A DNA stretch of 43,346 bases from a virus, in the IMG/VR virus record IMGVR_UViG_3300008121_000006, positions 1-43,346 of that record; one strand, 5' to 3'. Made by a program: the position numbers and the translations under genes. Below the pieces are notes generated by a model. It was not told where the DNA came from. It saw only the letters and a list, made by a program, of their open reading frames with translations, and did no database searches. Shown piece by piece: positions 32,698 through 40,427 of the stretch (within the stretch, counting starts at the first letter, position 1; each line of letters begins with the position of its first letter).

Positions 32698-33051
32698 ATG
32701 AGCATCAGCGAGAAGCGACACGTAGAGAACCCGTGCGTCAAGGAGGCGAAGAACCTCGGCGTGCGGGTCCTGAAGCTCAACACGATGGGGAACCGCTCGT
32801 GGCCTGACCGGTGCTTCTGGATTCCTGGCGGGAAGCCGCTGATCATCGAGTTCAAGAAGCCGGGCGAGAAGCCGACTCCGTTGCAGCGAGACACCATCGA
32901 CTACCTCATTCGCATCGGATACGACGTCCATGTCATCGACACGAAAGAACAAGGCATCGCGCTCATCCGGGATCGACTGGCTGCCGCGCGCGTACATGAA
33001 GCGAGCGGTGAAGTGGCTCGTGGAGCACGCCGCCGCAGGACTGTTCCTTGA
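32698..33051 (+). CDS. VRR-NUC domain nuclease
   Basis: A 117-residue protein from ATG 32698. The pattern is VENPCVKEAKNLG, then the catalytic W-P-D37-R, I-I-E51-F-K53-K-P-G and a downstream LQ, all characteristic of the VRR-NUC family (PF08774), a PD-(D/E)XK fold. Stand-alone phage VRR-NUC proteins are thought to be structure-specific nucleases that resolve replication intermediates, usually beside SNF2-type helicases. Here the 3' end overlaps the helicase gene by 122 nt, and the final residues (RGARRRRTVP) are in that overlap. Confidence 0.88.
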   Translation: MSISEKRHVENPCVKEAKNLGVRVLKLNTMGNRSWPDRCFWIPGGKPLIIEFKKPGEKPTPLQRDTIDYLIRIGYDVHVIDTKEQGIALIRDRLAAARVHEASGEVARGARRRRTVP

Positions 33052-34378
33052 TCCGGGTCTCGGCAAGACCAGCATCACGCTCGCGGCCATCACCATGTTG
33101 AAGGAGGCCGGCGTGCTCGATCGCGTGCTCGTGGTCGCGCCGCTGCGCGTCTGCTATCTGGTATGGCCGGCGGAGATGGAGAAGTGGAACGATTTCTCGC
33201 ACCTGCGTTGCGCAGTGCTGCACGGCAAGGACAAGACCGAGGCGATGCTGCGCCGTAGAGACGTCGACGTCTTCTTGATCAACCCGGAGGGTCTCGAGTG
33301 GCTCTTGACGAAGAGCCGTTGGAAGGCGCTCGGCGTGGACACGCTCGTGCTCGACGAGAGCTCGAAGTTCAAGAACTCGAAGACGCAGCGGTTCAAGAAG
33401 CTGAAACCGTACCTGACTCGGTTTCGCCGCCGCTGGATTCTCACGGGTACGCCGGCTTCCAACGGTCTACTGGACTTGTTCGGGCAGGTCTACGTCATGG
33501 ACACCGGGCGCGCGCTCGGCCGGTTCATCACGCACTATCGCAACAAGTTCTTCGATCGCACCGGGTTCGGTGGATTTTCGTGGCGCGTGCGCGAGGGCGC
33601 TGAGGAGGAGATCTACGCCGCGCTGCGACCGTACGTGCTGCGCCTGAGCGCGGAGGAGTACCTGACGCTTCCCGCGCTCACGACGATCAACATCAAGGTG
33701 CAGCTCCCCGAGAAGGCTCGCCGCGTGTACGACGAAATGGAGGCGGACTTGTTCAGCATCGTCAGCGGCGACAGAACGCTGCGCGCGCCGAACGTGGCGT
33801 CGTCGGTGAACAAGTGCCGACAGATCGCGAACGGGTTCGCGTACTGGACCGACGACACCGACCCAGACGACACTCGCAAGCGAAAGATGGAGTCCGTAGA
33901 CATCCACGACGCGAAGATCGAGGCAGTGCGCGAACTCGTCGACGAGCGCAACGGCAAGCCGACCATCGTCGTCTACGAGTTCGCCGAAGACCTGCGCAGG
34001 CTGCGCAAGGAGTTCGGCAAGGACGTTCCCACGCTGAGCGGCAACATGCGCCAAGTCGCGGAGGTCGAACGAGCGTGGAACGCGGGCGAGCTGCCGCTGC
34101 TGTTCTTGCAGCCGCAGAGCGCCGGCCACGGGTTGAACTTGCAGAAGGCCGGCGATACGATGATCTGGCTGTCGCCGATCTGGGACTTCGAACTGTACGA
34201 CCAGACCATCAAGCGAATCCATCGACAAGGGACCAAGCATCAGGCAATTTTCGTGTACCATGTTGTCGCCACCGACACCGTTGACGAGGCAGTCGTCGTG
34301 GCTCTGAAGAGAAAGCGTAACGTCCAGAATCGGCTGTTCGACGCGTTGTCCACCTATCGCAGGAGTAAGGGAAAATGA
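32930..34378 (+). CDS. SNF2-like DEAD/H helicase
   Basis: A 482-residue protein. Walker A is LDPGLGKTS (Lys46), then the DES-type Walker B LVLDESSKFKN, ILTGTPASN (motif III), and the C-terminal GHGLNL and QTIKRIHRQGT motifs V and VI typical of SNF2/Rad54-like phage helicases. The start at 32930 includes the N-terminal IDWLPRAYMKRAV segment expected in the family, despite the overlap with the nuclease. No strong SD lies before it, so coupling to nuclease translation is likely. Nuclease and helicase pairs of this kind act in phage recombination or replication restart. Confidence 0.9.
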   Translation: MSSTRKNKASRSSGIDWLPRAYMKRAVKWLVEHAAAGLFLDPGLGKTSITLAAITMLKEAGVLDRVLVVAPLRVCYLVWPAEMEKWNDFSHLRCAVLHGKDKTEAMLRRRDVDVFLINPEGLEWLLTKSRWKALGVDTLVLDESSKFKNSKTQRFKKLKPYLTRFRRRWILTGTPASNGLLDLFGQVYVMDTGRALGRFITHYRNKFFDRTGFGGFSWRVREGAEEEIYAALRPYVLRLSAEEYLTLPALTTINIKVQLPEKARRVYDEMEADLFSIVSGDRTLRAPNVASSVNKCRQIANGFAYWTDDTDPDDTRKRKMESVDIHDAKIEAVRELVDERNGKPTIVVYEFAEDLRRLRKEFGKDVPTLSGNMRQVAEVERAWNAGELPLLFLQPQSAGHGLNLQKAGDTMIWLSPIWDFELYDQTIKRIHRQGTKHQAIFVYHVVATDTVDEAVVVALKRKRNVQNRLFDALSTYRRSKGK

Positions 34379-35706
34379 AGAAGTTGAAAATCATGTTCGC
34401 GGTGCCGGAGGGCGAGGACATGGGCGGCATCATCTCCTCAAGCGAGAACCTCATGGCCGGCTTCAAGGAGCTCGGCCATAGCGTGACGTTCGCGCGCGTT
34501 CGCAGCATCCCGTCGCTCGCGCACACTGGCCGTCCGGACCGCGAGAACATCCGCGAGGAAGACTGGTCGATCGGCGAGGGTAGCGGCTACGACTTCCATC
34601 CGGTGCAGGGATGGGCGGGACCGTACTACTCCATGACGAACAGCGCGAGCGTGGACAAGTTCATCGCCGATGCGCAGCAGCACGACGTCGTCGTGTGGAT
34701 CGCGATGTACGGGTTCGCGAACAACCGCACCGAGGGGACCACCGACTGGACGCGGATGCTGACCGGCCACGGTGTTCCGCAAGTCGCGTTCAACCACGAC
34801 GATCATCTGTGGACGCGTCAGGCGTGGAGCTGCGTCTTCGACGACTACGTCGCGGGATGGGCCGGCGTGCAGCACTGCTCGTTCGACTCGCTGAAAGGCA
34901 TGAAGTCGCCGCGAGCGATGATCTCGCCGGGGCACGACATGTCGCGCCTCGTCAAGAACCCGCTGCCGCTCGGCAAGCGCGATCGCACGATGCTGAGCTT
35001 GCAGGTCGCGAAGTCGTGGAAGAAGGTGGACAAGCTCGTCGCCGCCGTTCCGTACATCCGCGACGCGAAGGTCCTGCTCGGCGGCGACGGTATCGAGCTG
35101 CGGTACATGCGGAGCAAGGAGAAGTGCAAGCCTCGCTATCTCTGCACGCCGACGGTCGACCCCGACGCGACCGCGAAGATGCGCGGGAAGCGGATCTGGG
35201 ACAACGCGACCGCGTCCAAGAACTTCGAGTACGTCGGCACCATGTCCGAGGAGCGCCGCGACCAGCTCATGCGCAAGACGACGCTGCTCGTGGACCTCTC
35301 CACGCGCGCGAACAGCGGCCAGCTCAACCGCGTGGTCGTCGAGTCGATGATGGCCGGTACCGTCGTGGTCGCCGTCCCCGACTTCCTGTCCGGCGTGCGC
35401 CGCGAGACACCGTTCGTGCCGGGTACGCACTACCTGCCGATCGACAGCGGCGGCACTCCGCGTGAGATCGCGGAGACGCTGAACTCCTACATGAGCATGT
35501 CGCCGAAGGAGTTCCGCCGCATCCAGAGCAACGCGACCGAGCTGATCCAGCAGTACGACAGGAAGCTCGGCGCGCAGCACCTCATCGATCTGGCGCTGCG
35601 CCCGAGCAAGAAGGCGGGTATGGCGTACGCCAAGGGAGCGCCGAACGAAGAGCTGCTCGAGAAGGGTCGCAAGGACTTCGCCACCATGTTCGGAGAAATG
35701 CCGTGA
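34375..35706 (+). CDS. GT-B-like glycosyltransferase
   Basis: A 443-residue protein from ATG 34375 (ATGA overlap with the helicase stop). The N-terminal Rossmann-like half begins MKKLKIMFAVPEGEDMGGI, with a Gly-rich loop as in GT4-type GT-B enzymes. The C-terminal half has NFEYVGTMSEERRDQLM, then LVDLSTRANSGQLNRVVVES (a donor-binding E near VVVES) and MMAGTVVVAVPDFLSG. It probably transfers a sugar from a nucleotide sugar to DNA bases or a phage protein. Its tight coupling to the radical SAM, base-modification and TS-homologue genes points to DNA. Confidence 0.82.
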   Translation: MKKLKIMFAVPEGEDMGGIISSSENLMAGFKELGHSVTFARVRSIPSLAHTGRPDRENIREEDWSIGEGSGYDFHPVQGWAGPYYSMTNSASVDKFIADAQQHDVVVWIAMYGFANNRTEGTTDWTRMLTGHGVPQVAFNHDDHLWTRQAWSCVFDDYVAGWAGVQHCSFDSLKGMKSPRAMISPGHDMSRLVKNPLPLGKRDRTMLSLQVAKSWKKVDKLVAAVPYIRDAKVLLGGDGIELRYMRSKEKCKPRYLCTPTVDPDATAKMRGKRIWDNATASKNFEYVGTMSEERRDQLMRKTTLLVDLSTRANSGQLNRVVVESMMAGTVVVAVPDFLSGVRRETPFVPGTHYLPIDSGGTPREIAETLNSYMSMSPKEFRRIQSNATELIQQYDRKLGAQHLIDLALRPSKKAGMAYAKGAPNEELLEKGRKDFATMFGEMP

Positions 35707-36677
35707 GCGCCGTCGCCAAAGACATGATCGTTCCGATCTTCAACCAGATCTGCATCGAGACGAGCGCGCTCTGCAATCGCAAGTGCGTGTTCTGCCCGAA
35801 CTTCTCCACTGCTCGGCCCGACGAGCAGATGAGCTGGGACCTCATCAAGAAGATGGTGGCCGAGCTGCGCGAGATGAAGTACACGGGCTCGGTGGCGAAC
35901 TTCATCTACAACGAGCCGTTCCGCGATCCGCGCGCGCTGGACATCATTCGGCACTTCGCGAGCGAGCTGCCGCGCGCCACCATCCACACGAGCACGAACT
36001 GCGACTACTTCAAGTCCAAGAAGGACATCGCGGACGCGTTCGACGCTGGTGTTCACACCATGGTCTGCAACATCTACTCGGCGGCCGACGGTGGCAGCGA
36101 TCCCAAGAAGGTGGCGCGCGGCGTCGAGGCAGCGAGGAAGCGAGCCGATCAGGTGGAGCGCTGGCTCACGGAGCTCGGCGTGGACCAGAAGAGCTCGCCG
36201 TACGCACCTCGCGCTCCTCGTGGCGTGCGTATCGCGCGCGTCGAGCGGAAGTACGGCATCGCCGGCGGTACGAAGAAGCTCGGCTCGTTCGAGCTCCAGA
36301 ACCGCTCGGGGAACATCGAGCACATTCTCGGCGGCACCACCGAGCCGCTCGAGAAGATGTGCGTGCGCCCGTGGCGCGTGCTCAACATCAACTGGACCGG
36401 ACAGGCGATCATCTGCTGCAACGACTATCACGGAGCCACGAATTTCGGCAACGTGGCGGAGCGTACGCTGTCGGAGATCTGGCAGCATCCTGGCTTCGGC
36501 GTGTATCGCCTGATGCTCCAGAACAAGAACAGGAACATCGCGATGTGCGACACGTGCGATTACAAGGGAGGCTCGTATCCGCACATGATCAAGCGCGTGA
36601 CGCTCGGCAGCGAGGAGCTCGACAACGAGTTCGTGAGGAAGACCGCCGCGCGCCACGCCAAGACCAAGGGGAAGTGA
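35703..36677 (+). CDS. Radical SAM/SPASM enzyme
   Basis: A 324-residue protein from GTG 35703, overlapping the glycosyltransferase stop (GTGA). The radical SAM cluster is C24xxxC28xxC31 (LCNRKCVFC), followed by a TIM-barrel-like region. The C-terminal third contains the SPASM-type arrangement CVRPWRVLNINWTGQAIICC and later CDTCDYK, for one or two auxiliary [4Fe-4S] clusters. These enzymes abstract hydrogen from substrates with 5'-deoxyadenosyl radical. In thymidine-hypermodifying phages a radical SAM enzyme rearranges an aminoacyl-dT, so a role on modified DNA or nucleotides is proposed here from context. It is one of the strongest indications of a complex modification. Confidence 0.88.
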   Translation: MSAVAKDMIVPIFNQICIETSALCNRKCVFCPNFSTARPDEQMSWDLIKKMVAELREMKYTGSVANFIYNEPFRDPRALDIIRHFASELPRATIHTSTNCDYFKSKKDIADAFDAGVHTMVCNIYSAADGGSDPKKVARGVEAARKRADQVERWLTELGVDQKSSPYAPRAPRGVRIARVERKYGIAGGTKKLGSFELQNRSGNIEHILGGTTEPLEKMCVRPWRVLNINWTGQAIICCNDYHGATNFGNVAERTLSEIWQHPGFGVYRLMLQNKNRNIAMCDTCDYKGGSYPHMIKRVTLGSEELDNEFVRKTAARHAKTKGK

Positions 36678-36678
36678 C

Positions 36679-37524
36679 ATGAAGCCGCTGCCACTGAAGA
36701 ACATCGACCGGTTCCACCGATTCATCAAGGAGCGGCACGCCATCTATCAGCGGCGCTCGGCCGGAGCCCCGAAACCGTGGACTCGTGACGAGATCCTTCA
36801 GAGCTTTCGTTTCTGCAACGTGTTCCGCGAGCTGGACACGGTCACGGAATGGATTCGCGTGAATTGGCGCGACCCGAACACGAGCGACCCGGATCTGTTC
36901 TTCGCGATGTCGGTGGCTCGCGTCTTCAACCGCACCTGCACGCTCGACGTCATCGGGTACCCGGTGCCGTGGAAGCCTGAGCGGGCGTTCTCTCGAATCA
37001 GCGCATTCCGTGCAGCGGGACACGCGGTATTCACGGGAGCGTACATGGTGAGTACGAACGGCACGAAGAAGGATAAGGTTGAGTACGTCATCGAGAACGT
37101 GCTCAACCCGTTGTGGAAGCAGCGCCATCAAGTGCGCCCATTCGCCGGCGATACGCTGGTCGGGTTCTCGCAGCGGCTCATCGAGCAGAACGGGTTCAAG
37201 GGATTCATGGCCGGTCAAGTCACGTGCGACGTGAAGTACGCCGAAGGGAGCCACCTGCGGCACGCCGAAGACTGGTGGAGCTTCGCTGTCAGCGGTCCGG
37301 GCAGTCGTCGCGGTCTGAATCGCGTAGTGGGTAGAGGACTTCGTGAGCCGTGGCGCGAGCACGTATGGCACGAGGTTCTGATGCGCCTGCACGAGCGGAC
37401 ACCGGAAGTGCTCGGCGAGCCGCTCCACGCTCAGGACCTGCAGAACTGTCTCTGCGAGTTCGACAAGTACGAACGCGTTCGCCTCGGTGAAGGTCGTCCG
37501 CGCTCACGCTATCCCGGTGTCTAA
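36679..37524 (+). CDS. aGPT-PPlase / HMUDK_hel family protein
   Basis: A 281-residue protein from ATG 36679. It has FIKERHAIYQRRSAGAPKPWT, then RFCNVFRELDTVTEWIR, FAMSVARVFNR and later FTGAYMVSTNG, and FMAGQVTCDVKYA with DWWSFAVSGPGSRRGLNR. I recognise this as the phage family named alpha-glutamyl/putrescinyl-thymine pyrophosphorylase (aGPT-PPlase), also called the 5-hmdU DNA kinase helical domain in domain databases. It occurs in phages with hypermodified thymine. It should act on 5-hydroxymethyl-uracil in DNA, activating it or coupling an amino compound. No separate P-loop kinase was seen here. Confidence 0.84.
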   Translation: MKPLPLKNIDRFHRFIKERHAIYQRRSAGAPKPWTRDEILQSFRFCNVFRELDTVTEWIRVNWRDPNTSDPDLFFAMSVARVFNRTCTLDVIGYPVPWKPERAFSRISAFRAAGHAVFTGAYMVSTNGTKKDKVEYVIENVLNPLWKQRHQVRPFAGDTLVGFSQRLIEQNGFKGFMAGQVTCDVKYAEGSHLRHAEDWWSFAVSGPGSRRGLNRVVGRGLREPWREHVWHEVLMRLHERTPEVLGEPLHAQDLQNCLCEFDKYERVRLGEGRPRSRYPGV

Positions 37525-37543
37525 TTCATAACGAGGAATTGTC

Positions 37544-38572
37544 ATGATTGTCCAGAAAGTGCGAAATGTGAGCGAAGCTCTGAAACTTGGGCTGTCGCTT
37601 GCTCTCGAGATTGGCGTACCGCGCGGGACTCGCAACGGCACCGTCTTGCGAATCCCCGAGCCGGTGACCACGGTCTACCAGCGTCCTGATGAGCGAGTGC
37701 TGGTGAACGGTCCGCGCAACGCGAACCCGTTCTTCCACTTCTTCGAATCGTTGTGGATGCTGGCCGGTCGCAATGACGTCGAGTACGTCGCGCGCTACGT
37801 GAAGCGTATGCGGCAGTTCTCCGACGACGGCACCACGCTCCACGGAGCCTACGGATGGCGCTGGCGTGGCGGGCTCGGTGCCGATCAGATTCGCGTCGTC
37901 GTGGACCTGCTGCGAAAAGACCCGAGCACGCGGCGCGCGGTCATCGCGATGTACGACGCCATGGAGGACGCGAGCGAGCTGTCGAGAAGTCGCGACATTC
38001 CCTGCAATACGCACATCTATTTCGACGTGACCGAGTCGATGCACCTGAACATGACGGTCTGCTGCCGCAGCAACGACATCGTCTGGGGAGCGTTCGGCGC
38101 GAACGCTGTTCACATGAGCGTGCTCCACGAGTACGTCGCAGCCTGCACCGGCCTGCCGATGGGCGTGTACCGCCAGATGAGCAACGACCTGCACCTGTAC
38201 ACTCACGTCGTGAGCCGCGAGCAGGCTGCGCGCATCGTGGCCGCGTGCGACACCGAAGACGTCTACTCGGCACCGCTGCCGCGCATGGTGCCGCTAAGAC
38301 CGGCGGGGACGCCGCGCGAACAGTTCATGGATCTGTTCGAACACGAGGTACATCGCGTGATCGGTACGCCGGTGGACCAGGTCATGAAGGACCGCGAGCT
38401 TCGACTTCCGTTTTTCAGAGACGTTGCTGCGCCGATGCACGACTCGTGGAGGCAGTACAGGAGCGGCGACATGAAAGAAGCGATGTACGAAGCACTCCGC
38501 ATTCAGGCTGACGACTGGCGTGCTGCCTGTCTTCAGTGGCTCGGCAACCGTTGCAAGAAGGAGCTCGTGTAA
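37544..38572 (+). CDS. Thymidylate synthase homologue, probable dUMP (hydroxy)methylase
   Basis: A 342-residue protein. The catalytic cysteine is C154 in DIPCNTHIYF, followed by the QRSxD-like CRSNDIVWGAFGAN (R175, S176, D178) and YRQMSNDLHLY (H217, Y219), the substrate-binding residues of TS. Asn187 matches the Asn that selects dUMP in TS (dCMP hydroxymethylases have Asp here), so dUMP is the predicted substrate. In phages of this type, TS homologues often make 5-hydroxymethyl-dUMP, the precursor of hypermodified thymine. It ends 1 nt into the DUF3310 start (TAATG). Plain dTMP synthesis is an alternative. Confidence 0.84.
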   Translation: MIVQKVRNVSEALKLGLSLALEIGVPRGTRNGTVLRIPEPVTTVYQRPDERVLVNGPRNANPFFHFFESLWMLAGRNDVEYVARYVKRMRQFSDDGTTLHGAYGWRWRGGLGADQIRVVVDLLRKDPSTRRAVIAMYDAMEDASELSRSRDIPCNTHIYFDVTESMHLNMTVCCRSNDIVWGAFGANAVHMSVLHEYVAACTGLPMGVYRQMSNDLHLYTHVVSREQAARIVAACDTEDVYSAPLPRMVPLRPAGTPREQFMDLFEHEVHRVIGTPVDQVMKDRELRLPFFRDVAAPMHDSWRQYRSGDMKEAMYEALRIQADDWRAACLQWLGNRCKKELV

Positions 38573-39045
38573 TGAAGGCGAACGATACGCAGGTCGGCGG
38601 TCTGCACTATCGCACCGGCTATCAGCACTGGGACTTCGTGATTGAGCACCTCGAGAACCGCTATCTCGAGGGGCAGATCACGAAGTACGTGACGCGGTGG
38701 CGGCGCAAGAACGGGCTCCAAGACTTGATGAAGGCCTCGCACTTCCTCGTCAAGCTCATCGAGGCTGTCCAGATGCGGCGCGTGCATCCCATCGGCTCGC
38801 GGTTCGTCCACGCCGGTCGTGGCGTACGTGCGTTCATCGCCGACAACCGACTGGACCCGAACGAGGCGCAGCTCGTGCGTCTACTGGCGTCGTGGGAATC
38901 GCTCGACGAACTGCGCGAGGCGCAGGGAGTGCTCGGCGTACTGTTGGAGGATGCGCAGCGGCACGAGCGTCGGCTGGACGCGATCAAGGCTGGCGCATCG
39001 CCCGACGCCGAACCGGGCGCAGGCTACGTGAACCAGGACCGCTGA
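38572..39045 (+). CDS. DUF3310 protein
   Basis: A 157-residue protein from ATG 38572. The N-terminal 60 residues match DUF3310: QVGGLHYRTGYQHWDFVIEH followed by YLEGQITKYVTRW and LQDLMKASHFLVKLI. The family is common in phages near nucleotide-metabolism genes and is sometimes called a nucleotide kinase, though the motif has no P-loop. The C-terminal half is helical and acidic. Here it sits between the TS homologue and the epimerase, consistent with nucleotide metabolism. Confidence 0.85.
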   Translation: MKANDTQVGGLHYRTGYQHWDFVIEHLENRYLEGQITKYVTRWRRKNGLQDLMKASHFLVKLIEAVQMRRVHPIGSRFVHAGRGVRAFIADNRLDPNEAQLVRLLASWESLDELREAQGVLGVLLEDAQRHERRLDAIKAGASPDAEPGAGYVNQDR

Positions 39046-39055
39046 GGAACTGGCC

Positions 39056-40231
39056 ATGAGCAATCGTGGACGCGTTCTGGTGACTGGCGGCTGCGGCTAC
39101 GTCGGCAGTCACGTGGTGAAGCAGCTCGTCGAGGCTGGCGAAGACGTGGTCGTAGTCGACGACCTGAGTACTGGCTTCGCCGAGTCGTTGCTCGGCGGCT
39201 ATCCGGTGTTCGCCGACTGCGGTGACTCGGAGTTCATGCGCGACGTGCTGGTGGACTACCGCGTGGATACCGTCATGCATCTGGCGGCGAAGATCGTCGT
39301 GCCCGAGTCGGTGTTCTCGCCGCTGCGGTACTACGGTGCGAACACCTGCACTTCGCGCAGACTGCTGGAGGCCTGCGTCTCTGCTCGCGTGGAGCGCGTG
39401 GTGTTCTCCTCTACGGCATCGGTCTACGGCGACGTGCCGAATGGCGTCGCCAGCGAGGACACTCCCACGGCACCGAGCAATCCGTACGGGCGCTCCAAGC
39501 TCATGACGGAGTGGATGCTGCGCGATGCTGCCGTGGCGCACGATCTGCGGTACGTGGCGCTACGCTACTTCAACGTCGCCGGTGCCGACCCCGAGGCGCG
39601 CATCGGTCAGCGCACGAAGACCGCCACGCACCTCATCAAGCGCGCCTGCGAAGTAGCGGCTGGCAAGAGCGATCAGCTCGGCATCTTCGGCACCGACTAC
39701 GCCACGCCAGACGGTACCGCTGTCCGCGACTACATACACGTCGAGGACATCGCGAGCGCTCACCTCGCTGCTCTGGTGTACCTGCGCGACGGCGGCAGCA
39801 GCGAGGTCTTGAACTGCGGCTACGGGCGCGGCGCGTCGGTGAGGCAGGTCATCGCAGCAGTGGAGCGCGCGCATGGCGCTCCGCTGCGCAGGCGCTTCTT
39901 CGCGTGGCGCTCCATCGGCCACCGGACTACGTCGTGGGCGGCGACGAACCGTACCTGTACCGCTGGTGGATCATCCCGAGGAACAGGTTCTTCAACGTGT
40001 ACCTACACCAGTTCATTCGCAGCGACGACGATCGCGCGCTGCACGATCACCCGTGGGTCTGGTGCTCGTGGATGCTGGCCGGCACGTACACCGAGCATCG
40101 CATCGCCGCTGGCGGCATCCACGTGCGCCACACCTACACGGCGGGAGCAGTGCGCTGCGCGCTGCCGAGCACTGCGCACCGGCTGGAGGTGGAGCGCGGC
40201 TGCTGGACTCTGTTCTTCACGGGACCTGTAG
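39056..40231 (+). CDS. galE: GalE-like UDP-sugar 4-epimerase, C-terminus out of frame
   Basis: An SDR-family epimerase from ATG 39056 with GAGGAA upstream. The NAD-binding TGGCGYVG (residues 10-17), FSSTASVYG, YGRSK (YxxxK) and YFNVAGAD are all present through about residue 278 (39890). Beyond that, where GalE proteins continue for about 50 residues, this frame reads as Ser/Thr/Cys-rich sequence and runs to 40231 across the cupin gene. That end is most likely shadow translation of the cupin. The true GalE is therefore truncated, or the sequence carries a -1 frameshift near 39890. It would supply UDP-galactose or a related sugar to the glycosyltransferase. Confidence 0.8.
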   Translation: MSNRGRVLVTGGCGYVGSHVVKQLVEAGEDVVVVDDLSTGFAESLLGGYPVFADCGDSEFMRDVLVDYRVDTVMHLAAKIVVPESVFSPLRYYGANTCTSRRLLEACVSARVERVVFSSTASVYGDVPNGVASEDTPTAPSNPYGRSKLMTEWMLRDAAVAHDLRYVALRYFNVAGADPEARIGQRTKTATHLIKRACEVAAGKSDQLGIFGTDYATPDGTAVRDYIHVEDIASAHLAALVYLRDGGSSEVLNCGYGRGASVRQVIAAVERAHGAPLRRRFFAWRSIGHRTTSWAATNRTCTAGGSSRGTGSSTCTYTSSFAATTIARCTITRGSGARGCWPARTPSIASPLAASTCATPTRREQCAARCRALRTGWRWSAAAGLCSSRDL

Positions 40232-40329
40232 TGCGGGAATGGGGATTCCACTGTCCCGGCGGCTGGCGGCACTGGCGCGTCTTCACAGACGAGAAGGATT
40301 CGAGCAGGGTAGGTCGCGGATGTGACTGA
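39904..40329 (+). CDS. Cupin-like protein overlapping the galE end
   Basis: A 141-residue protein from GTG 39904. WWIIPRNRFFNVYLHQFIRS leads to ALHDHPW (H47 and H49), the paired metal ligands of a cupin-type site, and TLFFTGPVVREWGFHC carries another His; a HRLEVERG segment follows the first His pair. I recognise it as a family of small phage cupins (often near TS/GalE-like genes) whose activity is unknown. A dioxygenase, isomerase or sugar-modifying role is possible. The start is uncertain, since the frame extends upstream to 39511 without a stop. The gene overlaps galE in the -1 frame by over 300 nt. Confidence 0.75.
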   Translation: MALHRPPDYVVGGDEPYLYRWWIIPRNRFFNVYLHQFIRSDDDRALHDHPWVWCSWMLAGTYTEHRIAAGGIHVRHTYTAGAVRCALPSTAHRLEVERGCWTLFFTGPVVREWGFHCPGGWRHWRVFTDEKDSSRVGRGCD

Positions 40330-40351
40330 AAACAGGGACTTTCTGCGATGA

Positions 40352-40406
40352 TTGCCTCTTCAGGGAAAGAGCCTGTATAATGAACGGACCGGCGAATCGT
40401 CGCCGG
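40352..40406 (+). promoter_or_regulatory. Strong sigma70 promoter with 5'-terminal hairpin
   Basis: TTGCCT at 40352-40357 and a perfect TATAAT at 40376-40381 lie 18 nt apart. The predicted start (about 40388) is followed at once by CCGGCGA/TCGCCGG with a 4-nt loop (40389-40406). A 5'-terminal stem of this kind stabilises mRNA. It is the best promoter in the window. Confidence 0.8.
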
Positions 40407-40427
40407 CCAACCCAAGCGAACGCCACC

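Noticed and set aside
39511-40329. Longer cupin ORF starting at 39511
   Set aside because: The first 130 residues are a shadow of galE; cupin-family similarity starts at about 39904.
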